NCBI RefSeq assembly: GCF_000266905.1
Contig: NC_018027.1
Span: forward strand, 3,906,001 to 3,970,000
Origin: Mycolicibacterium chubuense NBB4
Lineage (GTDB): Bacteria > Actinomycetota > Actinomycetes > Mycobacteriales > Mycobacteriaceae
Length of the DNA: 64,000 bases
Reading direction: 5' to 3'
Shown here in pieces: positions 9,839-18,246 of the stretch (positions within the stretch are counted from its first letter, which is position 1; each line of letters opens with the position of its first letter). Both the position numbers and the translations under genes were made by a program. The notes under the pieces are model-generated. The model had not been told where the DNA came from, did no database searches, and saw nothing but the letters and a program-made list of their open reading frames with translations.

Positions 9839-12070
9839 TCATCGACGAGGCAGTCCGAGAATCATCTGCGCGATGATGTTGAGCTGAATCTCCTTGGTGC
9901 CGCCGCCGATCAGTTCGGCGGGCAGGTGGAAGTACGGCTCCACCACCGGCCCCGCCGCGGGGTTCGCGTCCTCGACCAGCGCAGCCGGTGCGCTGAGCTG
10001 CAGGGTGTCGGAGAAGATGCGCCGCAGCATCACGTTCATCGCCACCTTGGCGATGCTCGACGCCGGCCCGGCCGCCTGACCGTCGAGCAGTCGCAGGACC
10101 TCGCGCACCGCGAGTACCTTGATGGCGTTGGCGTACGCGTCGGCGTTGCCGAGTGCTGCCAGCACCCTGCTGCGGTCGGGCCGGTCCTCGGCGGCCAGCC
10201 GGCGCAGGATGCTCGCCCGGTCGAAGTTGACGTAGCCGCTGATCGCGACCCGCTCCTGAGCCATCGTGGCGATCGCCAGACTCCACCCATCAGTGGGTCC
10301 GCCCAGCAGCAGCTCATCCGGAACGAAGACGTCGGTCAGGAACACCTCGTTGAAGTGCGCTTCTCCGGTGGCCTGCCGGATCGGTTGCAGCTCGATCCCG
10401 TCGGCGTTCATGTCGACGATGAAATAGCCGAGTCCGCGGTGCTTGGCGACATCGGGGTCGGTGCGTGCCAGCAGCGCTCCGTAGTCGGCCGTGTGCGCCG
10501 ACGACGTCCAGATCTTGTGCCCGCTGATCCGCCAGCCGCCGTCGACCTTGGTCGCGCGCGTGGTCAGCGCAGCGAGGTCGGAGCCCGCCCCGGGCTCGCT
10601 GAACAGCTGGCACCAGCCGAGTTCCCCGCGCTGGGTGGCCGGGATGAACCTCTGCTGGATGTGCTCGGGCGCCGAACTGATCAGGGTCGGCAGAATCCAC
10701 TCGGAGATACCGAGTGACGGCCGGACCAGATCGGGCCTTCTCGCGAATTCCTCATCGATGACCAGCTGTTGGAGCTGGGTGGCCTCCACGCCCCACGGCC
10801 GGGGCCAGTGCGGTGCGATCAGCCCGGCCTCGGCCAGCAGGGTCCGCTGTGGCCCGGTGGCCAGATTGGGATAGTCGCCCTGCCGCCCCGGCCGGTCGTT
10901 GCGCAGGGTCTGCGCCTCGTCCAGCACGGCCGCCACGTCTCGCCGGAAGTCTGCCTCGAGGTCGCCGAGTTTGACCGACACATCCCGGCTTTCGGTCATG
11001 GTCAGCCCACCCAGCGCCTCGGCGTGATCGCCGGCTGCACCGATCGACGACGCCAGGCTGGTGGCCTTGCGCCAGTACAGATGCAGGTCGTGCTCCCAGG
11101 TGTATCCGATGGCCCCGAACATCGTCAGGGTGTCGAGAACCAGGTCCGGCGCCGGAGCGACGGCCATCAGCGCCGCAGTCGCCGCAGCGATCCGGTTCTG
11201 CACAGCACTCTCCGACGCCGACCGCACCGAGTCCCAGGCCGCCGACGTCGCGAGCTCGCTGTTGACCAGCAGCATCGCCGCCTGATGCTGCAACGCCTGG
11301 AAGGTGCCGATCGGCCTGCCGAACTGCTCGCGGGTGCGCAGGTGGTCGGTCACGGCGCCGACACACCAGCGAACGGTGCCCGCGGCCGCGCTCGCCGTCA
11401 GCGCGACCGCGACACACCGTGCCCGTTCGGTGTCGATGCCTGTCAGCTCCGCGTCCTTCCCGCATGTCACGTTCTCGAGGCTCAGCACTCCCACGTCGAC
11501 GGTCTTGTCGGTTCCGTTGAGCGCCTCGACGGTCACGCCCTGCTGCGCCGGATCGATTGCAAGCCAGATGATGTCGTCGCCGTGACGTGCGGCCACGAGA
11601 AGCACCTGGGCAGCGCACGCCCCGATCACCGGGGTGGAGGTTCCGGTGACCGCCCAGCCGGTGTCCGATGGGGCCGCGTGCACGCCGGTGCCGTCGGGAA
11701 GGATCACGGCGGCGGGAACGCCTTCGGCGAGACGGCGCAGCACGGTCCGTGCCGAGGAGGTGTCGTCGGCGTCCAGCGCGACCGCGCCGGCGATCACCGT
11801 GGGCAGCACAGGGCCGGGCAGCAGCGCGGTCGCGGCCGCTTCCACCACGCAGGCCGCGTCACTCAGCGTGCCACCTTGACCACCGAAGTCCTCGGGCAGG
11901 TGTACTGCGTGAAAGCCGTTGACCACGAAGTCATCCCACCAGTGCGGCAGCTCTCCCGCGGCGAGCGAGTCGAACGCCTCGCGCGTCTTGTCGACCGGCG
12001 CATGCCGGGCGGCGAACTGGGTGACGGCATCGGCGAGGTGCTTCTGCTCGGGTGTCAGGCCGATCGTCAT
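9839..12070 (-). CDS. Fused two-domain acyl-CoA dehydrogenase (FadE34/FadE22-like)
   Basis: A 743-residue protein made of two acyl-CoA dehydrogenase units in tandem. The first (about 1-365, with REQFGRPIGTFQALQHQAAM) is divergent. The second (about 370-743) carries the well-conserved LFSEPGAGSDLAAL, GHKIWTSSAH and the C-terminal GGGTKEIQLNIIAQMILGLP. Fused FadE proteins correspond to the alpha/beta halves of heterotetrameric mycobacterial enzymes that dehydrogenate bulky acyl-CoAs. I chose ATG 12070 because it overlaps the epimerase stop as ATGA and starts [11 protein letters not shown] longer frame to 12163 would add a non-homologous Arg/Gly-rich stretch. Confidence 0.9.
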   Translation of the reverse strand: MTIGLTPEQKHLADAVTQFAARHAPVDKTREAFDSLAAGELPHWWDDFVVNGFHAVHLPEDFGGQGGTLSDAACVVEAAATALLPGPVLPTVIAGAVALDADDTSSARTVLRRLAEGVPAAVILPDGTGVHAAPSDTGWAVTGTSTPVIGACAAQVLLVAARHGDDIIWLAIDPAQQGVTVEALNGTDKTVDVGVLSLENVTCGKDAELTGIDTERARCVAVALTASAAAGTVRWCVGAVTDHLRTREQFGRPIGTFQALQHQAAMLLVNSELATSAAWDSVRSASESAVQNRIAAATAALMAVAPAPDLVLDTLTMFGAIGYTWEHDLHLYWRKATSLASSIGAAGDHAEALGGLTMTESRDVSVKLGDLEADFRRDVAAVLDEAQTLRNDRPGRQGDYPNLATGPQRTLLAEAGLIAPHWPRPWGVEATQLQQLVIDEEFARRPDLVRPSLGISEWILPTLISSAPEHIQQRFIPATQRGELGWCQLFSEPGAGSDLAALTTRATKVDGGWRISGHKIWTSSAHTADYGALLARTDPDVAKHRGLGYFIVDMNADGIELQPIRQATGEAHFNEVFLTDVFVPDELLLGGPTDGWSLAIATMAQERVAISGYVNFDRASILRRLAAEDRPDRSRVLAALGNADAYANAIKVLAVREVLRLLDGQAAGPASSIAKVAMNVMLRRIFSDTLQLSAPAALVEDANPAAGPVVEPYFHLPAELIGGGTKEIQLNIIAQMILGLPRR

Positions 12071-13083
12071 CGCGACACCTCGGCCGCCGGGGACCTGCGC
12101 GGCGCTTCGCGGAAGAACCGGGCGGCCGCCACGATCGACTCCGGCGCGGGCCGTGGCTGCCACCCCAGCTCACGTACGGCCTTGGAGTGATCCAGTGGCG
12201 TCATGATGTGCATCAGCCGCACGTTGAGCGGGGTGAGCATCGTGTCCTTGCCTCTCAGGTGCGCGACTCCGCCGGCGACACGAGCAGCGGCCGACAGCGC
12301 CCCGACCGGTACCCCGAACTTCGGTGGTTCGACTCCGACTGCGGCGCAACCGATTCGATGGACGTCGCGCGTACTCATGAACCGCTCGGAGACGATGTAG
12401 CGCTCCCCGACCCGTCCCCGTTCCCCCGCGAGGACGAGCGCGTCCGCCGCATCCTCGATGCCGACCACCTCCGCGTCATAGCCGTGGATGAAGAAGGGCA
12501 GCTTGCCACGCACCGCGGCGGCGAGCATCCCGCCGTGCGGGGTGGGGAGCCAGTCGCCGGGACCGTAGGTGTTGGCCACGCACATCGCCACGGCGGGCAG
12601 TCCGCGCTCGACGCAGGCGCGCATCACCATTTTCTCGGCGGCGACGCGTGACCGGATGTAGTCACCGCCCGCATCGAGCCAGTCGTGGTCGGTGTTCTCG
12701 TCGGCGAGGCCGTGCTTCGCCCGACCGATGGTGCCGATCGAACTGGTGAACACGAAGCGGTGCAACGGCAGTTCGGCGGCGACGGCGAGCACGTTGCGCA
12801 GACCGTCGACGTTGGTGCGCCACATCGGTCGAGGATCGCGCAACCAGGGGCGCGCGTCGACCACGCAGTAGTAGACGACGTCGCACCCCTGCATCGCCGT
12901 ACGCAGCGCCGCGGTATCGAAGACGTCCCCGTAGTGGGTGTCGACGGACAATCCGTCGATACCCCGCGTCGAGCTGGTGGTGCGGATCATCACGCGCACA
13001 TCGTCGCCCCGCGCGACCAGCTGCCGGGCGACATGCGAACCGAGGAAGCCGCTGGCGCCGATGACCAGCTTGGTTCCCGACAT
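12067..13083 (-). CDS. NAD-dependent epimerase / 3-beta-HSD-like reductase, first gene of the operon
   Basis: A 338-residue extended SDR with the N-terminal Rossmann motif [11 protein letters not shown] (about 8-18) and FTSSIGT before the active site. The usual YxxxK reads Y-I-R-S-R (bases 12646-12660), so the catalytic Lys is Arg. The family includes dihydroflavonol reductases, 3-beta-hydroxysteroid dehydrogenases and sugar epimerases. ATG 13083 begins [10 protein letters not shown] and is preceded by purine-rich sequence; the longer frame upstream has no homology. It heads a minus-strand operon of six genes and is divergent from a tetR gene across 106 bp with a palindromic operator candidate. 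Confidence 0.88.
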   Translation of the reverse strand: MSGTKLVIGASGFLGSHVARQLVARGDDVRVMIRTTSSTRGIDGLSVDTHYGDVFDTAALRTAMQGCDVVYYCVVDARPWLRDPRPMWRTNVDGLRNVLAVAAELPLHRFVFTSSIGTIGRAKHGLADENTDHDWLDAGGDYIRSRVAAEKMVMRACVERGLPAVAMCVANTYGPGDWLPTPHGGMLAAAVRGKLPFFIHGYDAEVVGIEDAADALVLAGERGRVGERYIVSERFMSTRDVHRIGCAAVGVEPPKFGVPVGALSAAARVAGGVAHLRGKDTMLTPLNVRLMHIMTPLDHSKAVRELGWQPRPAPESIVAAARFFREAPRRSPAAEVSR

Positions 13084-13109
13084 CGCCGCCTGTCTCCTCC
13101 GCCACCGAA

Positions 13110-13128
13110 ACGAGACGCACCGTCTCGT
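13110..13128. promoter_or_regulatory. 19-bp perfect palindrome, probable TetR operator
   Basis: Two 8-base arms, ACGAGACG and CGTCTCGT, are separated by CAC in the 106-bp gap between the divergent epimerase and tetR genes. It lies 27 bp upstream of the epimerase start and about 60 bp from the tetR start. TetR dimers usually bind palindromes of this size between divergent promoters, so this is the natural candidate for autoregulation and for control of the 6952-13083 operon. The symmetry is seen directly; the function is inferred. Confidence 0.75.
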
Positions 13129-13189
13129 CTTGTGGCACACTACGGGCGATGTCCCAGCGTGTAAAGCCGTGGCCGGAGACCGGCCACTG

Positions 13190-13765
13190 ATGGCCACCGA
13201 CGTCGCCGCCCCGCGCCGGCGCAGCGAGAAATCGCGCGCGGCCATCATGCGGGCGACGCGGGAACTGCTGCTGGAGCGTGGTTTCGACAAGTTGAGCATC
13301 GAAGCGGTGGCGGCCCGGGCCGGCGTGGGCAAGCAGACGATCTATCGCTGGTGGCCGTCTCGGCACGCGCTGGTCGCCGACGTCACCCTCGAGTACGCCG
13401 ACAGGATCCTGCGCCCCGTCGAGCGCACCGCCGACGTCACCGCTGACATCTGCGAGTGGGCTGTCGGGCTCGCCCGCGCGCTGACGACCGCACGCGGCAA
13501 CGCGATGCTGCGCATCCTCACCACCGCCGGGATGGAGCACCCCGACACCGCGGCCCGGCTTCGCGCCGGCTTCAGCACGCCGCTGAACGAGACCGTCCGG
13601 AACCGATTGCTGGCAGCCGGCCACCGCCCGGCCGTGGCCCGTGACGCGGCGGACGCGGTCGTCGGTGGCATCGTGTACGCGATCCTGACCGAGGGCCGGT
13701 CCTTCGAGTGCAGCCGCGCCGAGTCCATCACCCGCACCGTGATCGACGGCCTCGGCCTGGGCTGA
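13190..13765 (+). CDS. TetR family regulator, divergent from the catabolic operon
   Basis: A 191-residue protein with an N-terminal TetR helix-turn-helix ([21 protein letters not shown], about 35-55) and a C-terminal helical ligand-binding and dimerisation domain. It probably represses the operon on the other strand and its own gene until a pathway intermediate, perhaps an acyl-CoA, binds. ATG 13190 gives a usual-length arm before the HTH; an in-frame GTG at 13169 would add seven residues. Frames open further upstream run through the divergent gene and are spurious. Confidence 0.9.
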   Translation: MATDVAAPRRRSEKSRAAIMRATRELLLERGFDKLSIEAVAARAGVGKQTIYRWWPSRHALVADVTLEYADRILRPVERTADVTADICEWAVGLARALTTARGNAMLRILTTAGMEHPDTAARLRAGFSTPLNETVRNRLLAAGHRPAVARDAADAVVGGIVYAILTEGRSFECSRAESITRTVIDGLGLG

Positions 13766-13804
13766 ATCCCGGCGGGCGTGCCCGCCGTGCAGTTGGATGG
13801 GGCG

Positions 13805-14257
13805 ATGACCCGAATCAGTCGCTCACGCGCCATCCGCGCCGAACCGAGCGCCGTCTGGGGCGTGCTGGCGGATTTCGGCGCACTGTCCGACTGGGCCGAC
13901 GGTGTCGACCACTCGTGTCTGCTGCGCCGTAGTGAGGACGGCCCGCACGTCGGGATCGCGCGGCGGATCCAGTCCGGACGCACCACCTTCATCGAGACGA
14001 TCACCGACTACCGTCCGCCGACACTTCTCGGCTACGACATCGCCGGGGTGCCGCGTGATCTCGCGGTTGCGAACCGGTGGAATGTGCAGCCGGCCGCAGC
14101 TGGAACGACTACGGTGACACTGACCAGCACGGTTCATCTGACGCCACATCCGTTGCGCCTCATCAGCGAAAGGGTGTTCGCACGACTACTGGCCAAGCGC
14201 TCCGATGCTCTGCTGGACTCGCTGACACGCCGATGTGAGGAATGCCATGACGCCTGA
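13805..14257 (+). CDS. SRPBCC / polyketide-cyclase-like lipid-binding protein
   Basis: A 150-residue helix-grip (START/SRPBCC) protein: SRAIRAEPSAVWGVLADFGALSDWADGVDHS at the N-terminus, a beta-rich middle (RTTFIETITDYRPP) and a long C-terminal helix. Such proteins bind hydrophobic ligands, and some cyclise or hydrolyse them. The start is taken as ATG 13805; GTG 13778 is possible. The last 11 bases overlap the start of the sulfatase gene, so the two are probably translated together. Ligand unknown. Confidence 0.8.
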   Translation: MTRISRSRAIRAEPSAVWGVLADFGALSDWADGVDHSCLLRRSEDGPHVGIARRIQSGRTTFIETITDYRPPTLLGYDIAGVPRDLAVANRWNVQPAAAGTTTVTLTSTVHLTPHPLRLISERVFARLLAKRSDALLDSLTRRCEECHDA

Positions 14258-16070
14258 CCGGCCCGACGTCGTCATCATCATGACGGACGAGGAACGCGCG
14301 ATCCCGCCCTACGAAAGCGCGGAGTTGCAGGCATGGCGCCGGGAGAAGCTGGGTGGCAGAACGTGGTTCGACGAGCACGGGGTCAGCTTCGCCCGGCACT
14401 ACACCGGCTCGCTGGCGTGCGTGCCGAGCCGGCCGACGATCTTCACCGGCCACTACCCCGATCTGCACGGGGTGACTCAGACCGACGGCATAGGCAAAAC
14501 CCACGACGATTCACGGCTGCGGTGGCTGCGCCGCGGGGAGGTGCCCACGCTCGGCAACTGGTTCCGCGCCGCAGGCTACGACACGCACTACGACGGCAAG
14601 TGGCACATCTCGCATGCCGACCTCATCGATTCGGTCACCGGAGAGTCACTGGACACCAACGACGACGACGGAGTCGTCGACCCGGCCGCCGTCCGTCGGT
14701 ATCTGGACGCCGATCCGCTTGCGCCGTACGGCTTCTCGGGCTGGGTGGGTCCCGAACCGCATGGCGCCAAACTCTCCAACGCCGGCATCCGGCGCGACCC
14801 GCTGATCGCCGACCGCGTGGTCGCATGGCTCGAGGACCGCTACGCACGCCGTCGTAGCGGCGACGAGCAGGCCCTGCGCCCGTTCCTGCTGGTCGCGAGC
14901 TTCGTCAACCCGCACGACATCGTCCTGTTTCCGGCGTGGGCTCGCCGCAGTCCGCTGCACCCCTCCCCGTTCGATCCTCCCCCGGTACCGCCGGCGCCGA
15001 CCGCCGACGAGGATCTGTCCACCAAGCCGGCCGCGCAGATCGCGTTCCGCGAGGCCTACTACCCCGGTTACGGCCCGGCCCGGTTCATCGAGCGGACGTA
15101 CCGCCGCAACGCGCAGCGCTACCGCGATCTCTACTACCGGTTGCATGCCGAAGTGGACGGCCCGATCGAGCGGGTACGGCGCGCGGTCACCGAAGGCGGA
15201 TCAGGTGACGGCCCCGACGACACGGTGCTGGTGCGCACGGCCGACCACGGCGACCTTCTCGGCGCCCACGGTGGGCTGCACCAGAAGTGGTTCAACCTCT
15301 ACGACGAGGCGACCCGGGTGCCGTTCGTCATCGCCAGGGTCGGACGCCGCCGGACACCAGCCCGCACCGTCGAGGCGCCCACGTCCCACGTGGACCTGGT
15401 GCCCACGCTGCTGTCGGCGGCCGGCGTCGATGTCGACGCCACGGCGTCGGCGCTCGCCGCGTCGTTCTCGGAGGTGCACCCGCTGCCGGGGCGCGACCTG
15501 ATGCCGGTGGTCGACGGCGGGGCGGCCGATGACGACCGGGCCGTCTATCTGATGACCCGCGACAACGTGCTCGAGGGCGATACGGGCGCCTCCGGGCTCG
15601 CGCGCGCTCTGCGAATGGCAGTGAATCCGCCTGCGCCGCTGCGAATCAGGATTCCCGCCCACACGGCGGCGAACTTCGAGGGGCTCGTCGTACGGGTCGA
15701 CGACTCCGCCGCGCCGGGCGGCGCCGGCCATCTCTGGAAACTGGTGCGCTCGTTCGACGACCCGGCGACGTGGACCGAGCCGGGTGTGCGCCATCTGGCC
15801 GCCGACGGGATGGGCGGGCCGATGTACCGCAGTGATCCGCTCGACGACCAGTGGGAGCTCTACGACCTCACCGACGACCCGGTCGAGGCCCGCAACCGGT
15901 GGACCGACCCCACCCTGCACGAGGTGCGTGCCCACCTGCGGTCACGACTCAAACACCAACGCGCGGAATCCGTTCCGGAACGCAACGAGCCGTGGCCGTA
16001 CGCGCGACGACAGCCCCCGCGCCCGGCGCGGTGGTCACCCGTCGCCGCAGTGCGTCAACTCCTCGAGTGA
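14247..16070 (+). CDS. Type I sulfatase (alkaline phosphatase superfamily)
   Basis: A 607-residue arylsulfatase-like hydrolase expected to remove sulfate from an ester. The formylglycine signature C-x-P-S-R is present as CVPSR (Cys58-Arg62), followed by PTIFTGHYPD. Near the N-terminus the metal-binding stretch reads IIMTDEERA. Further metal/sulfate ligands are suggested by DGKWHIS and by RTADHGDLLGAHGG around residues 330-345. No signal peptide is visible, so it is probably cytoplasmic. ATG 14247 has GAGG at 14237-14240. No formylglycine-generating enzyme gene lies in the window. The gene is convergent with the amidohydrolase, one base separating the stops. Confidence 0.9.
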   Translation: MTPDRPDVVIIMTDEERAIPPYESAELQAWRREKLGGRTWFDEHGVSFARHYTGSLACVPSRPTIFTGHYPDLHGVTQTDGIGKTHDDSRLRWLRRGEVPTLGNWFRAAGYDTHYDGKWHISHADLIDSVTGESLDTNDDDGVVDPAAVRRYLDADPLAPYGFSGWVGPEPHGAKLSNAGIRRDPLIADRVVAWLEDRYARRRSGDEQALRPFLLVASFVNPHDIVLFPAWARRSPLHPSPFDPPPVPPAPTADEDLSTKPAAQIAFREAYYPGYGPARFIERTYRRNAQRYRDLYYRLHAEVDGPIERVRRAVTEGGSGDGPDDTVLVRTADHGDLLGAHGGLHQKWFNLYDEATRVPFVIARVGRRRTPARTVEAPTSHVDLVPTLLSAAGVDVDATASALAASFSEVHPLPGRDLMPVVDGGAADDDRAVYLMTRDNVLEGDTGASGLARALRMAVNPPAPLRIRIPAHTAANFEGLVVRVDDSAAPGGAGHLWKLVRSFDDPATWTEPGVRHLAADGMGGPMYRSDPLDDQWELYDLTDDPVEARNRWTDPTLHEVRAHLRSRLKHQRAESVPERNEPWPYARRQPPRPARWSPVAAVRQLLE

Positions 16071-16071
16071 A

Positions 16072-17334
16072 TCACGCGCGCGTCAGCTGCTTCTCCTGAT
16101 ACAGCCGCGCCCACTCGGCGCGCGGCCGGATCGAGACGTCGACGTCGGCTCCCTTGGCCCGCAACGCGCCGACCGTCGCATCGGCTTTCGCAGTGCGCGC
16201 GAACGGATCCCAGCCGAAGAACCGGCAGGAGTTCTCCCAGGTGATCTTGTTGATGTCGGAGTCGTCGGCGCCCGCGGCGTTCAGTTCGGCCAGCACCTGC
16301 TCCGGGGCGTCGGGCCAGAAGCAGTCCGAGTGAGGGTAGTCGCATTCCCACGCGATGATGTCGATGCCGATCTCGTGACGCAGCTTCAACGACGTCTTGT
16401 CGGTGACATAGCAGGCCAGTGAGTGCTCGCGGAACACGTCGCTGGGCAGCTTGTCGCCGAAGTCGCGGCGCAGCCACTTCTGATTGGTGTAGTGCCGGTC
16501 GCTGCGGTCGAGATAGAAGGGAATCCACCCGATCCCGCCTTCGGAGAACGCGAACCTCAGGTCCGGGTAGTTACGCATCGCCGGTCCCCAGAGCAGGTCC
16601 TGGGCGCACATCGCCGACACCTGGGTGGCGAGGATGATCAGGTTGTCGATGGGCGCGTTGGGCGCCATGCTGATCGCACCGAAGCCCGTGCCGATGTGCA
16701 GGCACATCACCACGTTCTCCTCCGAGAGCGTGCGGAACACCGGACCCCAGTACTCGTCGTCGTGGTAGCTCGGGAGTCCTTCCAGATGCGGCAGTTCCGG
16801 CATCGTCACCGCGCGACAGCCCTTGGCCGCGACCCGGCGGATCTCGGCGCACATCGCGTCGGGGTTCCACGTCGGCAGGATCGCGATCGGGATGAAGCGG
16901 TCCGGGTAGGACCCGGCCCATTCGTCGATATGCCAGTCGTTGTAGGCCGACACCATCACCAGCGTGACTTCTTCGCGGTGCATGTTCAGATGGCGCGCGG
17001 AGAACCCGGTGAAGGTCGGGAAGCACATCGACGCGAGAATGCCGTTGCGGTTCATGTCACGAACCCGCTCGTGGACGTCGTAGACGCCCGGGCGCATCTC
17101 GGCGAAACCCGCGGGATCGCGACCCCATTCCTCGGCCGGCCAGGACACCACCGCGTTGAGGCCGCTCACGCCCTGCGGCCTGCCCTGGTACATCCACTGG
17201 TCGACGCCCTTGTCGTCGGTGACGACGATCGGCGCCTCCTCCCGGTACTTGGCCGGGACGTGCCGCGGGAACATGTCCGGCGGTTCCACCACGTGGTCGT
17301 CGATGCTCACCAGGATCAGGTCGTCGGTCTGCAT
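16072..17334 (-). CDS. Amidohydrolase family 2 metal-dependent hydrolase
   Basis: A 420-residue TIM-barrel amidohydrolase. The N-terminus MQTDDLILVSIDDHVVEPPDMF is typical of the amidohydrolase-2 group, in which the first metal motif is D-x-H or H-x-H. Other probable metal ligands are in CLHIGTG and in AWECDYPHSD near the C-terminus. The reaction (decarboxylation or hydrolysis of a cyclic compound) is not determined. ATG 17334 is preferred to TTG 17340. Only 24 bp separate this start from the divergent AraC gene, which suggests control by that regulator. Confidence 0.85.
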   Translation of the reverse strand: MQTDDLILVSIDDHVVEPPDMFPRHVPAKYREEAPIVVTDDKGVDQWMYQGRPQGVSGLNAVVSWPAEEWGRDPAGFAEMRPGVYDVHERVRDMNRNGILASMCFPTFTGFSARHLNMHREEVTLVMVSAYNDWHIDEWAGSYPDRFIPIAILPTWNPDAMCAEIRRVAAKGCRAVTMPELPHLEGLPSYHDDEYWGPVFRTLSEENVVMCLHIGTGFGAISMAPNAPIDNLIILATQVSAMCAQDLLWGPAMRNYPDLRFAFSEGGIGWIPFYLDRSDRHYTNQKWLRRDFGDKLPSDVFREHSLACYVTDKTSLKLRHEIGIDIIAWECDYPHSDCFWPDAPEQVLAELNAAGADDSDINKITWENSCRFFGWDPFARTAKADATVGALRAKGADVDVSIRPRAEWARLYQEKQLTRA

Positions 17335-17358
17335 ACTCAACTAGTACCGTCGTAAGGC

Positions 17359-18219
17359 GTGACCGTCTCTGCGTCATCGGACAGAGTCTTATCCGAATCG
17401 GCCAAATCGGGTGCACCCGCCCGCCGCGTCATCGAGCTGCGCCGCGGCGGGCGCGCGCTGGGCGGCAGCTACCTTTACGAAGGCGACGGACTGATCACCG
17501 GCTGGCACTCGCACGAGGTCCACCAGATCGAGTACGCGCTGCACGGCGTCGTCGAGGTCGAGACCGATTCGGCGCACTACCTGTTGCCGCCTCAGCAGGC
17601 GGCGTGGATTCCGGCGGGGCTCGAGCACCAGGCCGTGATGAATCCGGACGTCAAAACGGTCGCGGTCATGTTCGACCGCGCGCTGATCGCCGACGGCGGC
17701 GACCGGGCACGGATCCTGGCGGTGTCGCCGCTGATCCGGGAGATGATGATCTACGCGCTGCGCTGGCCGATCGACCGCAGGCTCGGCGCCGGTGAGGACG
17801 ACAGCGTGTCCGAGGGCTTCTTCCGCACTCTGGCGGCGCTGGTGGCCGAGGCGCTGGACCACGAGGCGCCGCTGAGCCTGCCGACGTCGGACCATCCGAT
17901 CGTGACCGCGGCGATGGCCTACACGAAGGCCCATCTCGACACCGCGACCTGTGAAGACGTCAGCCGCGCGGTGTCGGTGTCCGAGCGGACACTTCGCCGC
18001 ATGTTCGCAGAGTCGCTGGGGATGCCATGGCGCACTTACCTTCTGCACGCCCGGATGTTGCGTGCCATGGCGCTGCTGGCCGCGCCGACCCAGTCCGTGC
18101 AGGAGACCGCCACCGCGGTCGGCTTCGACAGCGTCAGCTCCTTCGCCCGAGCCTTCACGCAGTTCTGCGGAGAGACACCGTCGGCATACCGCAAAAGGGT
18201 TGCCGGCGAAGCGGGTTGA
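17359..18219 (+). CDS. AraC family regulator with N-terminal cupin domain
   Basis: A 286-residue protein with an N-terminal cupin-like sensing domain (GWHSHEVHQIEYALHG, then LLPPQQAAWIPAGLEH) and a C-terminal AraC double HTH (VSVSERTLRRMFAESLG; then QETATAVGFDSVSSFARAFTQFCGETPSAYRKR). Cupin-type AraC proteins often sense small aromatic or acidic effectors. It starts with GTG 24 bp from the divergent amidohydrolase gene. The two promoters must overlap or lie inside the opposite coding regions, or the transcripts are leaderless. The probable target is the amidohydrolase gene. Confidence 0.9.
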   Translation: MTVSASSDRVLSESAKSGAPARRVIELRRGGRALGGSYLYEGDGLITGWHSHEVHQIEYALHGVVEVETDSAHYLLPPQQAAWIPAGLEHQAVMNPDVKTVAVMFDRALIADGGDRARILAVSPLIREMMIYALRWPIDRRLGAGEDDSVSEGFFRTLAALVAEALDHEAPLSLPTSDHPIVTAAMAYTKAHLDTATCEDVSRAVSVSERTLRRMFAESLGMPWRTYLLHARMLRAMALLAAPTQSVQETATAVGFDSVSSFARAFTQFCGETPSAYRKRVAGEAG

Positions 18220-18228
18220 GGTGAGCTA

Positions 18229-18245
18229 CCCCCGGACTACGGGGG
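18229..18245. terminator. GC-rich hairpin between convergent araC and tetR genes
   Basis: CCCCCG and CGGGGG are separated by GACTA immediately after the araC stop. The right arm can alternatively pair with the next bases (GGGGA...TCCCC), giving two mutually exclusive hairpins that share the loop repeat GACTAC. There is no T-run, as is common for mycobacterial terminators. It probably serves both convergent genes. Confidence 0.55.
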
Positions 18246-18246
18246 A

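Noticed and set aside
10769-12190. A 473-residue plus-strand frame opposite the fused acyl-CoA dehydrogenase
   Set aside because: Shadow of a clear dehydrogenase; composition is rich in Arg, Gly and His and no motif is seen.
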